DNA of 64,000 nt, from positions 145,533,017 through 145,597,016 of the forward strand of contig JAKGHH010000001.1 in NCBI GenBank assembly GCA_022828595.1, in the 5' to 3' direction. The DNA is from Nelumbo lutea. Taxonomy: Eukaryota; Streptophyta; Magnoliopsida; Proteales; Nelumbonaceae. A program made the position numbers and the translations under genes. Shown here piece by piece: positions 35,422 through 46,432 of this stretch (positions within the stretch are counted from its first letter, which is position 1; the number at the start of each line of letters is the position of its first letter). The notes below the pieces were generated by a model. It did not search any database, was not told the DNA's origin, and worked only from the letters and a program-made list of their open reading frames with translations.

Positions 35422-36978
35422 GTCCAGCTACCGGGGTGAGACCCTAGGCACATACAGTGTAGGATTAATTGAATCTTTGAATTGGACCAGATTTTTAGTA
35501 TTGCCCTGGGCCTTGGAGATTGATGGGCAAAACTGAAAAAGTTACTCCCGACCCCTACACTCGATTATGATACTACACTGGGTGTCGGATTAGGCTGTCT
35601 TTGATGTACCAATCAGTGAGATCCTTAGCGGGGGTCAAAACCTGGGTATGTTGGGACAGTCTGAGAATTCATCTGAGTGGGTGATCATAGTGACAGGGTC
35701 AGCCCCTTTGTCGAACAAAGGTAATGATTGGGGATGCACTCTCACTGATGGAAACCAAGACTGCTGGTAGCCGATTTCAATCGTTGAGATTTGTTTTGCA
35801 AAATATATTTTATATGAGATATAAAAGTATATATATTATGGTTTCTAAAAGGTTTGCAAAAGGTTCTAATTCCCAGGATTCATATAAGCAGAGAGTGCAA
35901 CACTGTTCCTTGGGTGTTACAAGGTGGCTTGGCCCAGGGACCACTTAGGGTAAGTGTTGGCCCATAGAGACCATCAGATGGTTTTCAAGGGGTGCATTGT
36001 CCATAATAGTGTATTCGGCCAGGCCTTGTAACAAAGGTAGGGCCGAACCCATGTGGCTGATGTGTAGATCAATGTTTGGGTCCCACGCCATACAAGGAAG
36101 CCCAATTGGGTAGTAGTTTGGAAGGCTAAATGAATATATAACCTTAAATGGGCCTTAAGCCCATTTCGAACTGGACTAATTTGATTAATCACTTAAAGGG
36201 GCAAATTCTGAGATGGATCAGCTGATAGGATTGAGTCCAGACCCTATCCACTTAGAGAGTCCAAGATCTGATTTAGATCTTGAAGCCTCCTAATTAGATT
36301 AGGAGATGGCTGATCTAATCTACAAATAAGATAAGGGTTATCCCTTATCACTTAAAGGGACTTCTAATCCAAATATGATTTGTGTTAGCAACTCCTAATG
36401 GGATTAGGAGCTGATCCCTTTGAGATTATAAAATGAGGAGGGGGCGGCAACCTTTAGACATGCAACCAATACACTCTTGTCTTCAGAGCTGAGATTACAA
36501 GAAGAGAGATTTCTGCACCCTGCAAATACTCTCTTGCTGCCTCTAGCAGTTCGATCTCCAGTTCTTAGGAGAAATCAAGATTTGATCTTGATACCAATCT
36601 TTTGGAGAAAAGATTGGTTGGAGTTGTATTCACAAGCCATCCAGTTGATTCTTGCGAAGGGTCAAGTTCTTTTGGAAGAACACTGTTGATTCTGCTCCAC
36701 CCTGCACTGCACCATCTTCAGTGGGAGCAGATTTTGGATCCTTCCTTGGGCGTGAACACCTCCATTGGGAGTACTGTTTCTCTGTATCAGGTATTATCCC
36801 TCTCTACTTCTTTTGGTTCAGATCTGGTTTACTTTATGGTTCAAGAATGATCATTGAAAATATGATTTTCTAAATAGGGAATGTGATTCCCAGTTGAAGG
36901 GAGAGAGAAAATTTTTGAAATTTTCCCCCTTATTCCACAATCTTTGGGCATCCATGTGATGGATATCCTATCCCTTTA
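35422..36978 (+). repeat. LTR-B fragment, plus strand, tail to the Gypsy integrase
   Basis: It starts just before the GGGTGAGACCCTAGG motif of the LTR and runs to the LTR 3' end (TATCCCTTTA, 36978), with TATAAAAT near 36427. It is placed head to head with the 5' LTR of element IV. The exact LTR end directly abuts Gypsy integrase sequence, so this is the original insertion boundary of a Copia in the Gypsy element. Confidence 0.8.
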
Positions 36979-37124
36979 GCTCTGTCCCCCATGTGTTTGT
37001 CGCACAGGCCTTCATGAGTGTCGTTGAGTACGAGTTCAACTTCGAAGGGTTGCAAGCAGGACAGGTAGGGGAGCGTATAGGATTTTCGATACAGTCGTTC
37101 GTCTATCATGATGTATTTGGCTAC
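36979..37124 (-). pseudogene. pol: Gypsy integrase, N-terminal zinc-finger fragment
   Basis: Minus-strand translation just after the second RNase H (one TAG at 37122) gives IMIDERLYRKSYTLPYLSCL followed by THEGLCDKHMGDRA. This is the H2C2 zinc-binding region that begins retroviral-type integrases. It is cut off exactly at the Copia LTR. No catalytic core remains anywhere in the Gypsy element. Confidence 0.75.
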
Positions 37125-37710
37125 CTATCGCTCTACCCTTCTGGTGGCATTGCGATCCGCAAGGTGGGTCCCGTGTAGCAGGAAGCTCACAAGCGAGTCA
37201 ATCCAGCTCGGTTCTGCTTGAATGACAGGTGTGACCTCCTCTGCTCCCCCATAAATGCTAGGCCGAGGCAGGTCCTCTATATACACGGTCCTCATGGTGT
37301 TATCACTGGTGCTAGCCAGCCGGGACAAGGCGTCAGCCTCAGCATTCTCCAACCTCGGGATTTGTATGATGAAGTGTGACTGGAAGTTGAGTAGAGCCTC
37401 TCTTGCTTTGGCTAAATAGGCAATCATAGTCGGTTCACGAGCTTCGTATTCACCTATAACTTGGTTGACCACGAGTTGGGAGTCGCTGCAGATGACGATA
37501 CGTTTGGCTTTCACTTCTTTGGCTAGGGCTAGCCTGGCTATCAACGCTTCGTATTCCACTTCATTGTTGGATGCAACGAACTCGAAGGGTAGTGCTTACT
37601 CCAGTTTCATGCCACTTGGACCGTGCAGAACTATCTCGGCTCCGCTGCCCTGCTGGTTTGAGGAGCCATCCACGTGAAGGATCCAAGGCTCCTGATCCCA
37701 GTTCATGCTT
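37125..37710 (-). pseudogene. pol: Gypsy second (dual) RNase H domain
   Basis: Minus strand: WILHVDGSSNQQGSGAEIVL (about 37690), then EYEALIARLALAKEVKAKR, VICSDSQLVVNQVIGEYEAR and AEADALSRLAS. The Asp/Glu/Asp/Asp set of an RNase H fold is present and distinct from the RT-linked RNase H upstream. This additional archaeal-like RNase H marks the Tat/Ogre lineage. One stop (near 37597) interrupts it. Confidence 0.8.
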
Positions 37711-37854
37711 GGCCTAACTAGGAGAGATGCCACACTGGTTGCTACCTCACGGTGCTCGAACTCGACCGGCTTGGGAGCTTCGGGCTCGCCCGAACTAGGA
37801 GCCTCGTGATCAACCGACCTGGGGACTTCAGAGCTAAAGGTGCACTCCACCATG

Positions 37855-39080
37855 AAATCTGCTAAGACTTGGGCCTTAATAGCAGTTCGGGGCTTATATT
37901 GGAGGTCGTACTCAGTAAGCTCGATGGCCCACTTCGTCAGTTGACCAGAGACCTTGGGCTTGAGTAAGACTTGCCTCAGAGGTTTGTTGGTGAGAACGAC
38001 GATGGTGTGAGCTTGGAAGTACGAACGGAGCTTCCGGGCTGCGATAACCAACACGTAGGCCAGTTTTTCTATCTCTAGATATTTTGTCTCTACTCCCTAT
38101 AACACTTTACTAAAATAGTAGATAGGTCGTTGAACCCATTTTACCTCTTTTATTAGTACTGAGCTGACCACCTCGTCGCTCACCGAGAGGTACAGTTCTA
38201 AAACATCACCCTCTTCGAGCTGGGTCAAGACTGGTATGCTAGCGAGGTACCTCTTGAGATCATTGAACACGAGTTGGCACTGTTCGATCCATTCAAAACC
38301 CTTGCTCTTAATCACTTTAAAGAAGGGCAGACAACGGTCTGCTGATTTGGACATGAAGCGGCTCAAAGCAGCTATTCGGCCATTAAGCCTCTAAACCTCC
38401 TTCATCTTTTGGGGTGGCCTCATCTCTAAGATGGCCTTTATTTTGTCCGGGTTAGCTTCGATGCCGCACCGGTTAACGATGTACCCCAGGAATTTACCCG
38501 AGGTGATACTGAAGACACACTTATTTGGGTTCAATTTCATGTTAAATCTACGCAGGATTTCAAAAACTGAATGCAAGTCTTGTATTAAATCATGTGAAAT
38601 TTGGGTCTTGACGATCATGTCTTCTACATAACACTCAATTTTTCAGTAGATCAACGGCTCAAACAATTTATTTACAAGTCTTTGAAAGGTTGTCCTGGCA
38701 TTCTTTAGCCCAAAGGGCATGACCTTGTAGCAGTATAGGTTGACCTCGGTTATGAAGGTGGTCTTTTCTTCGTCTGCTAGGTCCATCCTGATCTGGTTGT
38801 AACCCGAGTAGGCATCTAGGAAACTCAGTAACTCATGTCTTGAGGTTGCATCCACTAGTCAGTCAACCTTGGGGAGTGGGAAGCAGTCCCTTGGGCAAGC
38901 TCGGTTCAGGTCAGTATAGTCGACGCACATGCGCCATTTATCGTTGGCCTTTTTTACCAAAATAGGGTTGGCCACCCAGCTTGGGTAATGGACTTTTCTT
39001 ATGAAATTGGTTGCGATGAGCTTATCGACCTCATCATCGACCGCCTTCCACCGCAGGGGATAAGTTGTGTTTCTTTTGTC
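37855..39080 (-). pseudogene. pol: Gypsy reverse transcriptase and first RNase H
   Basis: Minus strand: NFIRKVHYPSWVANPILVKK, WRMCVDYTDLNRACPRDCFP, FLDAYSGYNQIRMD, FITEVNLYCYKVMPFGLKNA, then the active site as CYVEDMIVK, where YVDD is expected. After FLGYIVNRCGIEANPDKI come the connection and the RNase H (KSKGFEWIEQCQLVFNDLK, QRPIYYFSKVL, ARKLRSYFQAHTIVVLTN, WAIELTEYDLQYKPR). In-frame stops lie near 38858, 38643, 38391 and 38097. The D-to-E change in the active site would cripple polymerisation. Confidence 0.85.
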
Positions 39081-39639
39081 TAATGGACCTAACTATAGGG
39101 TCAGTATTAAGTCTGTGAGTTATGACGCTAGGTTAAATGCCGGGCATTTCTATTGTGGACCATGCGAAAACATCTAAATTCTGAAGTAGGAAACTTATTA
39201 GTTGGGATCATAGGGGTTCCTAGACCGAGGCACCGATCTGAAGTGTCTGGGCTGGGTCCTCTACTGAAGTCAAGATGGTCGTCGTTTCGTCCATGGGCGC
39301 AGCTCGTTCCTCGCCTTGCTCTGTGGGCCTCTCCAGTTCGAGGTCGTTGGCCACCTTGGTTTTCCCTTTGAGGGCGGCGACATAGCACTTGCAAGACTCA
39401 ATCTGGTCACCTCGCGCTACCCCACTCCGAAGTCTGTAGGGAACTTCATCGCCAGACAATAAGTAAAGACCACCACTCACAGGGCATGGGTGATCGGCCA
39501 ACTTATTATGGCATTGTAGGGTGAGGGAGTTGCGACCACCAAGAACTCGTGGTTGAGCCTCACTATGCTGGGCTATGTGCCGACCTCCACAGGTAAAGTT
39601 ATCCTTCCTAGGGGTCAGACTTCTTCTCCGTTGAAACCT

Positions 39640-39790
39640 ACTAGGGGAGTGTTTGCAGGCTTCAGGTCGGCCTCTCGCAACTGAAGCTTTTCGAACGCGG
39701 CCTTGAAGAGGATGTCTGCTGAGCTACCAGAGTCAACCAGGACACGCCTGACTTCAAAATCGTTGATCTTCACCTTCACTATGAGTGCGT
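39640..39790 (-). pseudogene. pol: Gypsy aspartic protease
   Basis: The minus-strand translation holds VKINDFEVRRVLVDSGSSADILF, with an intact DSGSS active site at about 39719-39742, then FEKLQLREADLKPANTPLVGF. It is one of the few undamaged catalytic motifs in this element. A stop follows after NGEEV. Confidence 0.75.
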
Positions 39791-39849
39791 CGTCGTGGGG
39801 GTAGTGGACCCTGTGTGCATCATCTTCTGTGAAGAGGATTGGATCTTCT

Positions 39850-41823
39850 GTCCTTGGCTGCTTCGACAGCTTTGCGAGCTAATATCCGGGCCGCAGCCAA
39901 GGTGCAGCCTACAACAATTGACCCTCCAACTATCACATGGATAGTACCTCGGACTGGTCTCTCCTTTGGGGGCTGCCTCTGTGTCTGCTCTGCTGGTCTG
40001 CTGCTGGATTGGGGAGCATCCTTAGCCTACTCCCCCTGTCGACCTGCCTTATTATTATTATTATTATTATTATGTACAAAATTTCTCAGATATCTGTGAT
40101 GGATGAGCTCCTCTATCTTGTCGCGAAGATTTTTACAACTTTTGGTACTATGACCGTGATGTTTATGAAAGCTACAATATAAGTTCTAATTTCTTTCACT
40201 GGGGTTCCCTCTCAAACGAGGTGGCCACTTTACATAGGGGGCGTCCTTGATTGCCATCAGAATTTTGGCCCGCTTTGCATTCAATGGTGTATAGTCAGTC
40301 CGGCCTATTGTGGGAGCTTGGAACGGCTGACCTGACTTTGTTCCCTGAGCTAGGTCCTTCCTCTTCTAGCTGTCTCCCTGGCTTAAGGATTCGCCTTCCC
40401 TCTTCCTCTTCCTGGGCACACTTTCGCCCTTCTGGTTGATCTCCTCCTCTGTTGCTATAAACCTGTCTGCAAGCTTAAGGAACTCGGCTATGGTTGTGGG
40501 CTGTTTGACAACCATGTGTCACTTAAACTCCTTGTGTGTCACACCTCTCTTGGCTACCACGAGTCGCACCGCAGGGTCTAGGCAAGGTATATGCATACAT
40601 GCGTCGTTAAACCGCTTGATATAGCCCCAGATGGACTCTCCTTCCTTCTGGATTATACTGAGGAGGCTCTCCTCAATTCACGGGCACTGCTTGCTGGTGA
40701 CGAAGTGGGAGGTAAAAGCTTGTGTGAACTGCACCCAGCTCCTTATCGACCCGAGAGCAAGATTTCGGAACCACGTGCGGGCCACCCCTTTGAAGGTAGT
40801 GGAGGAGGCCACACACATGCAGGATTCACTGGCTCTCGCTAGGTGTATCTGGGACTGAAAGGCATCAATGTGATCATTTGGGTTGAATGACCCATCATAC
40901 TTGTCGAGAGGGGGGAGCTTGGAGTCCTTAGGCATTGGAACAGCAAGGAGTTCGGGAGATAGGGGGAATGGAACAGAAAGGAGGGTAGCTTTTGCTTCAC
41001 CTGAGCTTACCTCCTTCTTACCTTTGAGCTCAGGCAGGTCGCGCATAGCGGTCCGGCGAGCTCGTTTGCGCCTCCGTTGTTACCGCGTTGGCTCAACGTT
41101 GGTGCTGCTTGCTTTAGTATTGCCGAGCTCGATGGGCTTGGACTGCTGATGTGTAGCTTTGGACTGAGGGACCTTGCCCGTGGTCGGTGGCCAGGGCCCC
41201 GAACTGGTTTTCTATGAGTGGGAGCCCGAATTAAGAGTGTTGGGGCGTTGCGGGCTTGACTGGCTAGGTGGCCCCCGACCTGCCTACAGGTTGTGGTGCG
41301 GGGGTGGCCGGCCTCTCCCTCCTGCCATGAGAAGAGGCTTGGCTCTTGGAGAGATTTTGGACGCGGGAGATCTCTTCTTGGCGAGGACGTTCGCTCTGGG
41401 GGGAAGGCTTTGTTTGCTTTGTGGCTGGGTGCCGAGGTGAGAGTTGCTGCGAGGTCTGGAGTAAGGAGGGGAACTATTACTGATACTGATACTATGAAAC
41501 TTGGTGCAGCACTTGCTACTGGTAGAGTTGGAGTTGTTGGAACTACTGCATTTAAGCTTGCATGGCTAGCATGCACTATACCAGGTCTTCCATCTGGCTT
41601 TGGTTCATCCTTGGGGGGACAATAGATGGCTCAGTAAAGGTTGCTTCGACTGTGAAGGGAGTGGAGCGTTCACGGGTGCCACCGTGAGAGGCACATTCAA
41701 ACTGGGAACTCCATCCACAGAGAAGGGGACGGTGAACTGTCCAATGTAGACAGTGGAGAGCTGGGGTTGCTCCCCAGAAGCGTTCGGGTTGGCACCACAT
41801 CCATCACTACTGGAGGAAGCCAT
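39850..41823 (-). pseudogene. gag: Gypsy gag
   Basis: Likely start at 41823 (MASSSSDGCGANPN). The retrotransposon gag domain is clear at 41000-40450 (PPLDKYDGSFNPNDHIDAFQ, ARTWFRNL, WVQFTQAFTSHFV, then IQKEGESIWGYIKRFN and TIAEFLKLADRFI). Further on is a Tat-type knuckle-like motif (CSFHKHHGHSTKSCKNLRDK, about 40170). A stop near 41602 and others break it. The stretch 40049-40073 encodes a run of Asn from a TTA microsatellite. Confidence 0.75.
40049..40073. repeat. (TTA)n microsatellite within gag
   Basis: Eight or so TTA repeats lie in the gag region; on the minus strand they read AAT and give a poly-Asn run. Confidence 0.9.
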
Positions 41824-41882
41824 GAGTGCTAAGTCTTTAGAAGAAAGTTGTAGAAACTAGGGGGAGGCTTTTCGAAGCGTTT

Positions 41883-41900
41883 CCCACAGACGGCGCTAAA
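41883..41900 (-). other. Primer-binding site region of the Gypsy element
   Basis: Minus strand TAGCGCCGTCTGTGGGAA next to the LTR end. It resembles the TGGCGCCGTCTGTGGGAA sequence common after the 5' LTR in Tat-type elements, with the first TGG changed to TAG. Confidence 0.7.
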
Positions 41901-41903
41901 TGA

Positions 41904-42781
41904 TGTTGTGCAATCCAGGCACTCCTAGCTGGCCAGAACTTGGCTCCTAACTAGCAATGGGGGGTACCTAAGAAGAAGGATGAGATGAAGAATTCCCGGG
42001 GATTTCGCCCGGCAGGAACACTCAGATGCTTAAGTTAGAGTTCTGTAAGAAGTGGAGAGTATGAAAGAAGCGCAGAGTTAGAGATTACCTTGGCCCCTTG
42101 GGGGCTATGGTCCTTTTATAACGGGTCTCTACCAAATCAGGCTCAACCGCCACTGCCAGATCGGGTGTAACTATCACTGTCCTCCTATGACAGCCACTGT
42201 TTCTAGGGCTGAGGTGGCAGGCATGGGCCGTCCCTACAAGACGTATTTGTCGGGTATGAGACATATTTCAGAGGAGGCAGGTATGGCGCCGCATGCCAAG
42301 AGGCAGGGGTGCAGCCTCCAAGTTTGGCAGGTGCTGTCAGAGAGATATTTTCTGGACTTTCGGGCTATCTTGAGCCGAGCTGCATTCTGCCGAGCTTCCT
42401 AATGCCGAGGTACTGGTGATGGGCCAAGCTGCTTTCTACCTGAGGCGCATCCTCAACAGAGGAGCCAATGGCGCCGGCCTATGGTGTCCCTACTTCGGGA
42501 CACCCAAGTCGGATCGGGGTGCTCCCTTCTTGGGAAAGGCTTAGAGCTCATTGGGAAGAGCTCGGGTCCTGAGAGGAGCTCGGGATGTCCCACACTTGGT
42601 GGGAGTCAAGGTTGGTCGGGCACTAGTCCCCGGCGAGTTGCCTAACTCGCCGAGCGGCTAAGTTGGACTCGGCAGGTCCCTCCCGTTGAGTCATGATTGT
42701 GTTGTCTGGCTGAACTGTTCATCGAGCCAGGTCATGTACACATGTCCCTGTGCTACGAGGTCAGGCCAAATTACCCTCCCA
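41904..42781 (-). repeat. 5' LTR of the Gypsy element
   Basis: About 880 bp. On the minus strand it starts TGGGAGGGTAATTTGG (42781) and ends CACAACA (41904). The match to the left LTR is collinear and direct. Its outer end lies immediately before the CRK exon remnant. Confidence 0.8.
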
Positions 42782-42876
42782 CACCCACCATGGTGACGGT
42801 ACTTGTCATGCTCAACAGTAGTACAGTCAGTACTCTTGAGTTACCTTCTCGACCAGGGTTTTATGCTCACAGTTAA
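42782..42876 (+). pseudogene. Last-exon remnant of the split CRK pseudogene
   Basis: Right after the Gypsy LTR the + strand reads PTMVTVLVMLNSSTV, then LELPSRPGFYAHS and TAA. This is the C-terminal end of a CRK kinase (compare [17 protein letters not shown] in the intact CRK at 49640). The start of the exon, from AWRRWK-type residues to the LCVQED motif, is missing. Strand, order and gene family match the exons at 9281-10329, so both pieces most likely belonged to one gene. Confidence 0.75.
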
Positions 42877-45800
42877 TTTGTGTCTGCTGGAGTATTAATT
42901 TGTGTCTGCTGGAGGAAGAGTCCTACTTAATAATAAGGATTCGTGAGTTTATGGTGTTTCTTTCATTTTCTTTCTGAAAAGATATCGTTCAGCACTGAAG
43001 AAATGTAATAACTTTGAAGGGTGGAATCGTGTTTAGTGGAGAATCTTATTAATTCAATGTTATTAGTTCACTGTTTAAGGACTGCCATGGTTATTATGGC
43101 ACAAAAGTTATAATGAGAAGAATGTCCTAATTTTTATGCACTTCTAAGTGAAGCGGGTTGATCCGACATTTGATCCTTCTCCAAACCTATATCAAGTGCA
43201 TTTGGATCCTCATGAAGGCCCAACTTTCAAAATGAACCTAATCGATCCAACAACACATTATTTAGTTTTATCTTATATGATTTTTTTCCTACTCACTTGC
43301 ATTCGTCATAAAAAAAATGGTAGTTAAATAATCTGGCGTATACTGCTTATATTTAAAAAAAAAAAAGATTTGTAGGTTGTTGTGGACGAAAGTAATATAT
43401 ACATGATAAAAGTTTGGCGGGCTGAGTGTTACAAACCCCAAGTGCAAAAATTTGTTACTTTATTGGAACAAGTTTTATTAGGGCCCATTTTGAACATGTC
43501 TACCATTTGAATGTTGATAATAAAAATAGGCTAGTGGCTCCTAGCGTTTTATCTACTGAAAAAACTCAAAGAAGTCAGGAGGCCCTATAAGGTAAAAATT
43601 CAAAAAGCTGAAAATAGGCTTACATAAGCCAAAAATGGAATTTTCAATAAAACTATCATAGGTAGCTTCTCAAAAGCAGCTCTAGCAACTTAACACAATC
43701 ACCACAAAAAACCCTCCAAAGGGAATACAAATGAAAATGGAAGGTGCAGGGTTGGTAGGAGTGGTCGAAATTTGATTGGATATCCAAACATGTTGGGGTC
43801 AAGGTTTGATTACATTTAACATATATAAATTGACTTCCGTTTGTCTTCTCAAGTGGTCAAACCAAGCACAATAAACAAATAATAGCTTCTTTAGCCATGG
43901 GGAGATAATTTGTTTTCTCTTCTTACTACCAAATACCAATGCCAAAGAAAATACTGTTTAATTAAACGAAACATTGATATGATATCCGTATTTACATGTT
44001 AGGGGCAATTGTCCCAACTCTGATTTGAAAAATTTTTATATACTAATGAAAATTTTGATTTTTTTTTTTTTACGATTACCCCACTCAAATAAAATAATAG
44101 TTTTTATAACGAGTAAGGGGTCATACAATGACATCCATGTCCAAGACTTACTTAAAATATAAAACTAAAATAATGAAAAGTGAAGTGACTCTTTTTTTCA
44201 TATTTTTTCCAATATATATAACAACTAACAAGTTTTTGGTTGAGGGCTTGGAAGCCTGGACTATGGAGGAGGAAATCAGGGAGACAAACTAGATAAAATC
44301 CTTCTTTCTCAAACGACAAAACACATTTGAGGAGATCTTATGCAAAATTTCCATAACAGTTGTTGTGTTAGGAACAATGTTTTCTTTCCTTTCCTTATAG
44401 TTTTTAGACCCTATATATTTGAGAATATAAAAAAATCTAAGAAAAAAGATAATCCATTTGTGAGATGTATTTATTTTTTAAAATATTTAGAGTGAAAATA
44501 TTTTAATTTCAAGTTTTTGTTTTAATTACTCATATATTATAGTTAAGTTGATGTTATGATAATGTCTGCTCCAGACCAAAGGTCCTACACATCCACAACT
44601 GGTTGAAGATTCATATTCTAATTTCCAAATTGAAGAATCGAAGATTCATATTCTAATTTCCAAATTGAAGATCGTTTTATCTTATTACTGATAATGATAG
44701 TTTTTAGAAGCGTGGGCGTTTATTGGTACTGATTTTTAAGAAAAACGGTCATACTTCTAAAACCCGTTTTTACAAAAAGAAAAATGCTTTAATTTTGTTT
44801 GGAAGTGTTTCTGCCACATAGGCAGTGAGCAACACTATGCTGTTTGGTGGTTCAATCAAATTCTTCTATATCATATTTTTCAGAAATTGTCCTCATTTAA
44901 ATATGGAATCATGGAAATGAGCAGCTGATGATTCAATGGCTGAAATAGTTTTACTGAGGGCATGTCTGGAACAATGTCGTTTTCTGAGGTATTTTTTTAG
45001 AAAACCATGATATATTGACATGAATACTTAGTATTTTTTCTTTTGTTTGGGACCATGGTGGTTGTTGACACCTAAGCATTTTTCATTGTCACATCAGCAT
45101 ACCACAGCAACAGTAAAGATTAATAAAACACTAATAATACATTCATTTTCAGAAAAAATGTATAACCAGACATCAAACAGAAAAAAGAGAAATTTCAGAT
45201 GTAAAGCTGATGTGATTCCATTTTTTCAAAAAAAAAAACAATTAATTAATTCCAAACACTTAAGTGTTAAGTGTAAAATCAAGGGCATTTTATGGTTTAA
45301 TCCCCTCAGAAATTGTAATGCTTTCCTACATTTTGGGTGAGGGGAAGATTCTAAATTCACGGGGGATGTTGCTTACAGGGGGGTGGGCGGGGATAAACAC
45401 ATTTGGGGAATCAATAAAAATTCCAAAGTGGATTATAACAGGCATAAATTGAAACCCCGCATGATAAAATATGACTTCATCTACACCAACCCAAATTGGG
45501 ATATGCTCCTCACACAGAGCGCCTTACAATGATCGGGTCTCAACCCACTCACACCTTAATCCTCCTTGAATGATATCAGTTTGTTAGGTATCATCCACAT
45601 TATAATGTGATTCTTGAAGGAATCACTAAGGCGGTGATACATAAGTGTTACGTTGGAAAAATCAGTGTTTCAGAAAATATTAATATGTTCAAAAACGTTT
45701 TTTCATTAAAAAAAAAAAAAAAACAATGTTCCAAGTCACATCTTAGAAATTGAGATTGCAGGGTTTGGAGCAATGTCAATTAAACGTTTTTTCATATTGG

Positions 45801-46190
45801 AACTTGTTGCTTTTCAAGAAAACGTATGAGAAAAATGTGGATTTCCTATAATAGGTACATGTTCTGAAAATAGATATAGAGCATTATTACCAAATAAACA
45901 TCCTATCTAACAATAACTTTTCCAAATAATAAGAAAAAAAAATACTGTTTTCTCATAAATTTCAACCCACACATATACAGCACCGTTTTAGCATCCATGC
46001 CAAACATATACTGAATCAACATCAATGACTGTGAGATCCGTATGTGGAGCAGGTCCCAATTCTCACGGTTCAGCACTCGCTGCCCACTCATCACCGTCAT
46101 CGCTCACTCATCAGCCGCCTCAGTAGGTGGTAATGTAGGTCCCGCCTTGGATGTTATTTCAAAATTCAGGGCTTTAGAGCTTAAGTTGTA
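42877..46190. other. Intergenic region between the two CRK loci
   Basis: AT-rich sequence without a convincing gene. It contains a 35-bp tandem duplication (44605-44674), a poly-A run (45709-45724), and stretches near 44950-45900 that look like decayed small transposons (for example GGCATGTCTGGAACAATG) but lack clear ends. Confidence 0.5.
44605..44674. repeat. 35-bp tandem duplication
   Basis: Two nearly identical consecutive copies start with GAAGATTCATATTC at 44605 and 44640. Confidence 0.9.
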
Positions 46191-46192
46191 AT

Positions 46193-46330
46193 TTGACTTT
46201 CTGCTTCAAGGCTTCAATAATGAATGTAATTTGTAATTTGATGTCACGAGTAACGTAGCTCCATCAAAGTTATAGTGTCTACCTCACGTTATTACAGAAT
46301 TTTTGATCCATTCTCTTCTCTTCTTTGACT
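46193..46330 (+). promoter_or_regulatory. Two W-box motifs upstream of the CRK gene
   Basis: TTGACT occurs at 46193-46198 and 46325-46330, within 250 bp of the start codon. TTGAC(C/T) is the WRKY factor binding core, and CRK genes are commonly induced through WRKY factors. Short motifs occur by chance, so this is suggestive only. Confidence 0.35.
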
Positions 46331-46340
46331 ACTGTTCTTC

Positions 46341-46348
46341 TATAAATT
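46341..46348 (+). promoter_or_regulatory. TATA box of the CRK gene
   Basis: TATAAATT lies 92 bp before the ATG at 46433, a normal distance for a plant promoter with a short 5' UTR. Confidence 0.55.
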
Positions 46349-46432
46349 TTTATTAAACACATTAACACAGAAGAATTGATTGCTTGATTTGTGATCTTTA
46401 ATTCTATTGATTTGAAAAGCTTACCAATCCCA

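Larger units (their letters stand above)
22067..42781 (-). mobile_element. Ty3/Gypsy element of the Tat lineage, minus strand, split by a nested Copia
   Basis: LTRs in direct orientation lie at 22067-22766 (3' LTR, about 180 bp short at its outer end) and about 41904-42781 (5' LTR, about 880 bp). Minus-strand domains run gag (41823), protease, reverse transcriptase, RNase H, a second RNase H and the start of integrase (to 36979). A second RNase H after the first is diagnostic of the Tat/Ogre branch. A plus-strand antisense gene (23257-25363) lies next to the 3' LTR, as described for some Tat elements. Copia DNA (25398-36978) replaces most of the integrase. The right LTR end directly abuts the CRK last-exon remnant. 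Confidence 0.85.

Noticed and set aside
41007..41576. A 189-codon minus-strand frame and long plus-strand frames (41174-41625) in the same place
   Set aside because: They overlap the gag/5' part of the Gypsy element in other frames, show no domain and come from GC-rich sequence with few stops.
45709..45724. Poly-A run as a retroposon tail
   Set aside because: No coding trace or target duplication next to it; A runs are common in this AT-rich stretch.
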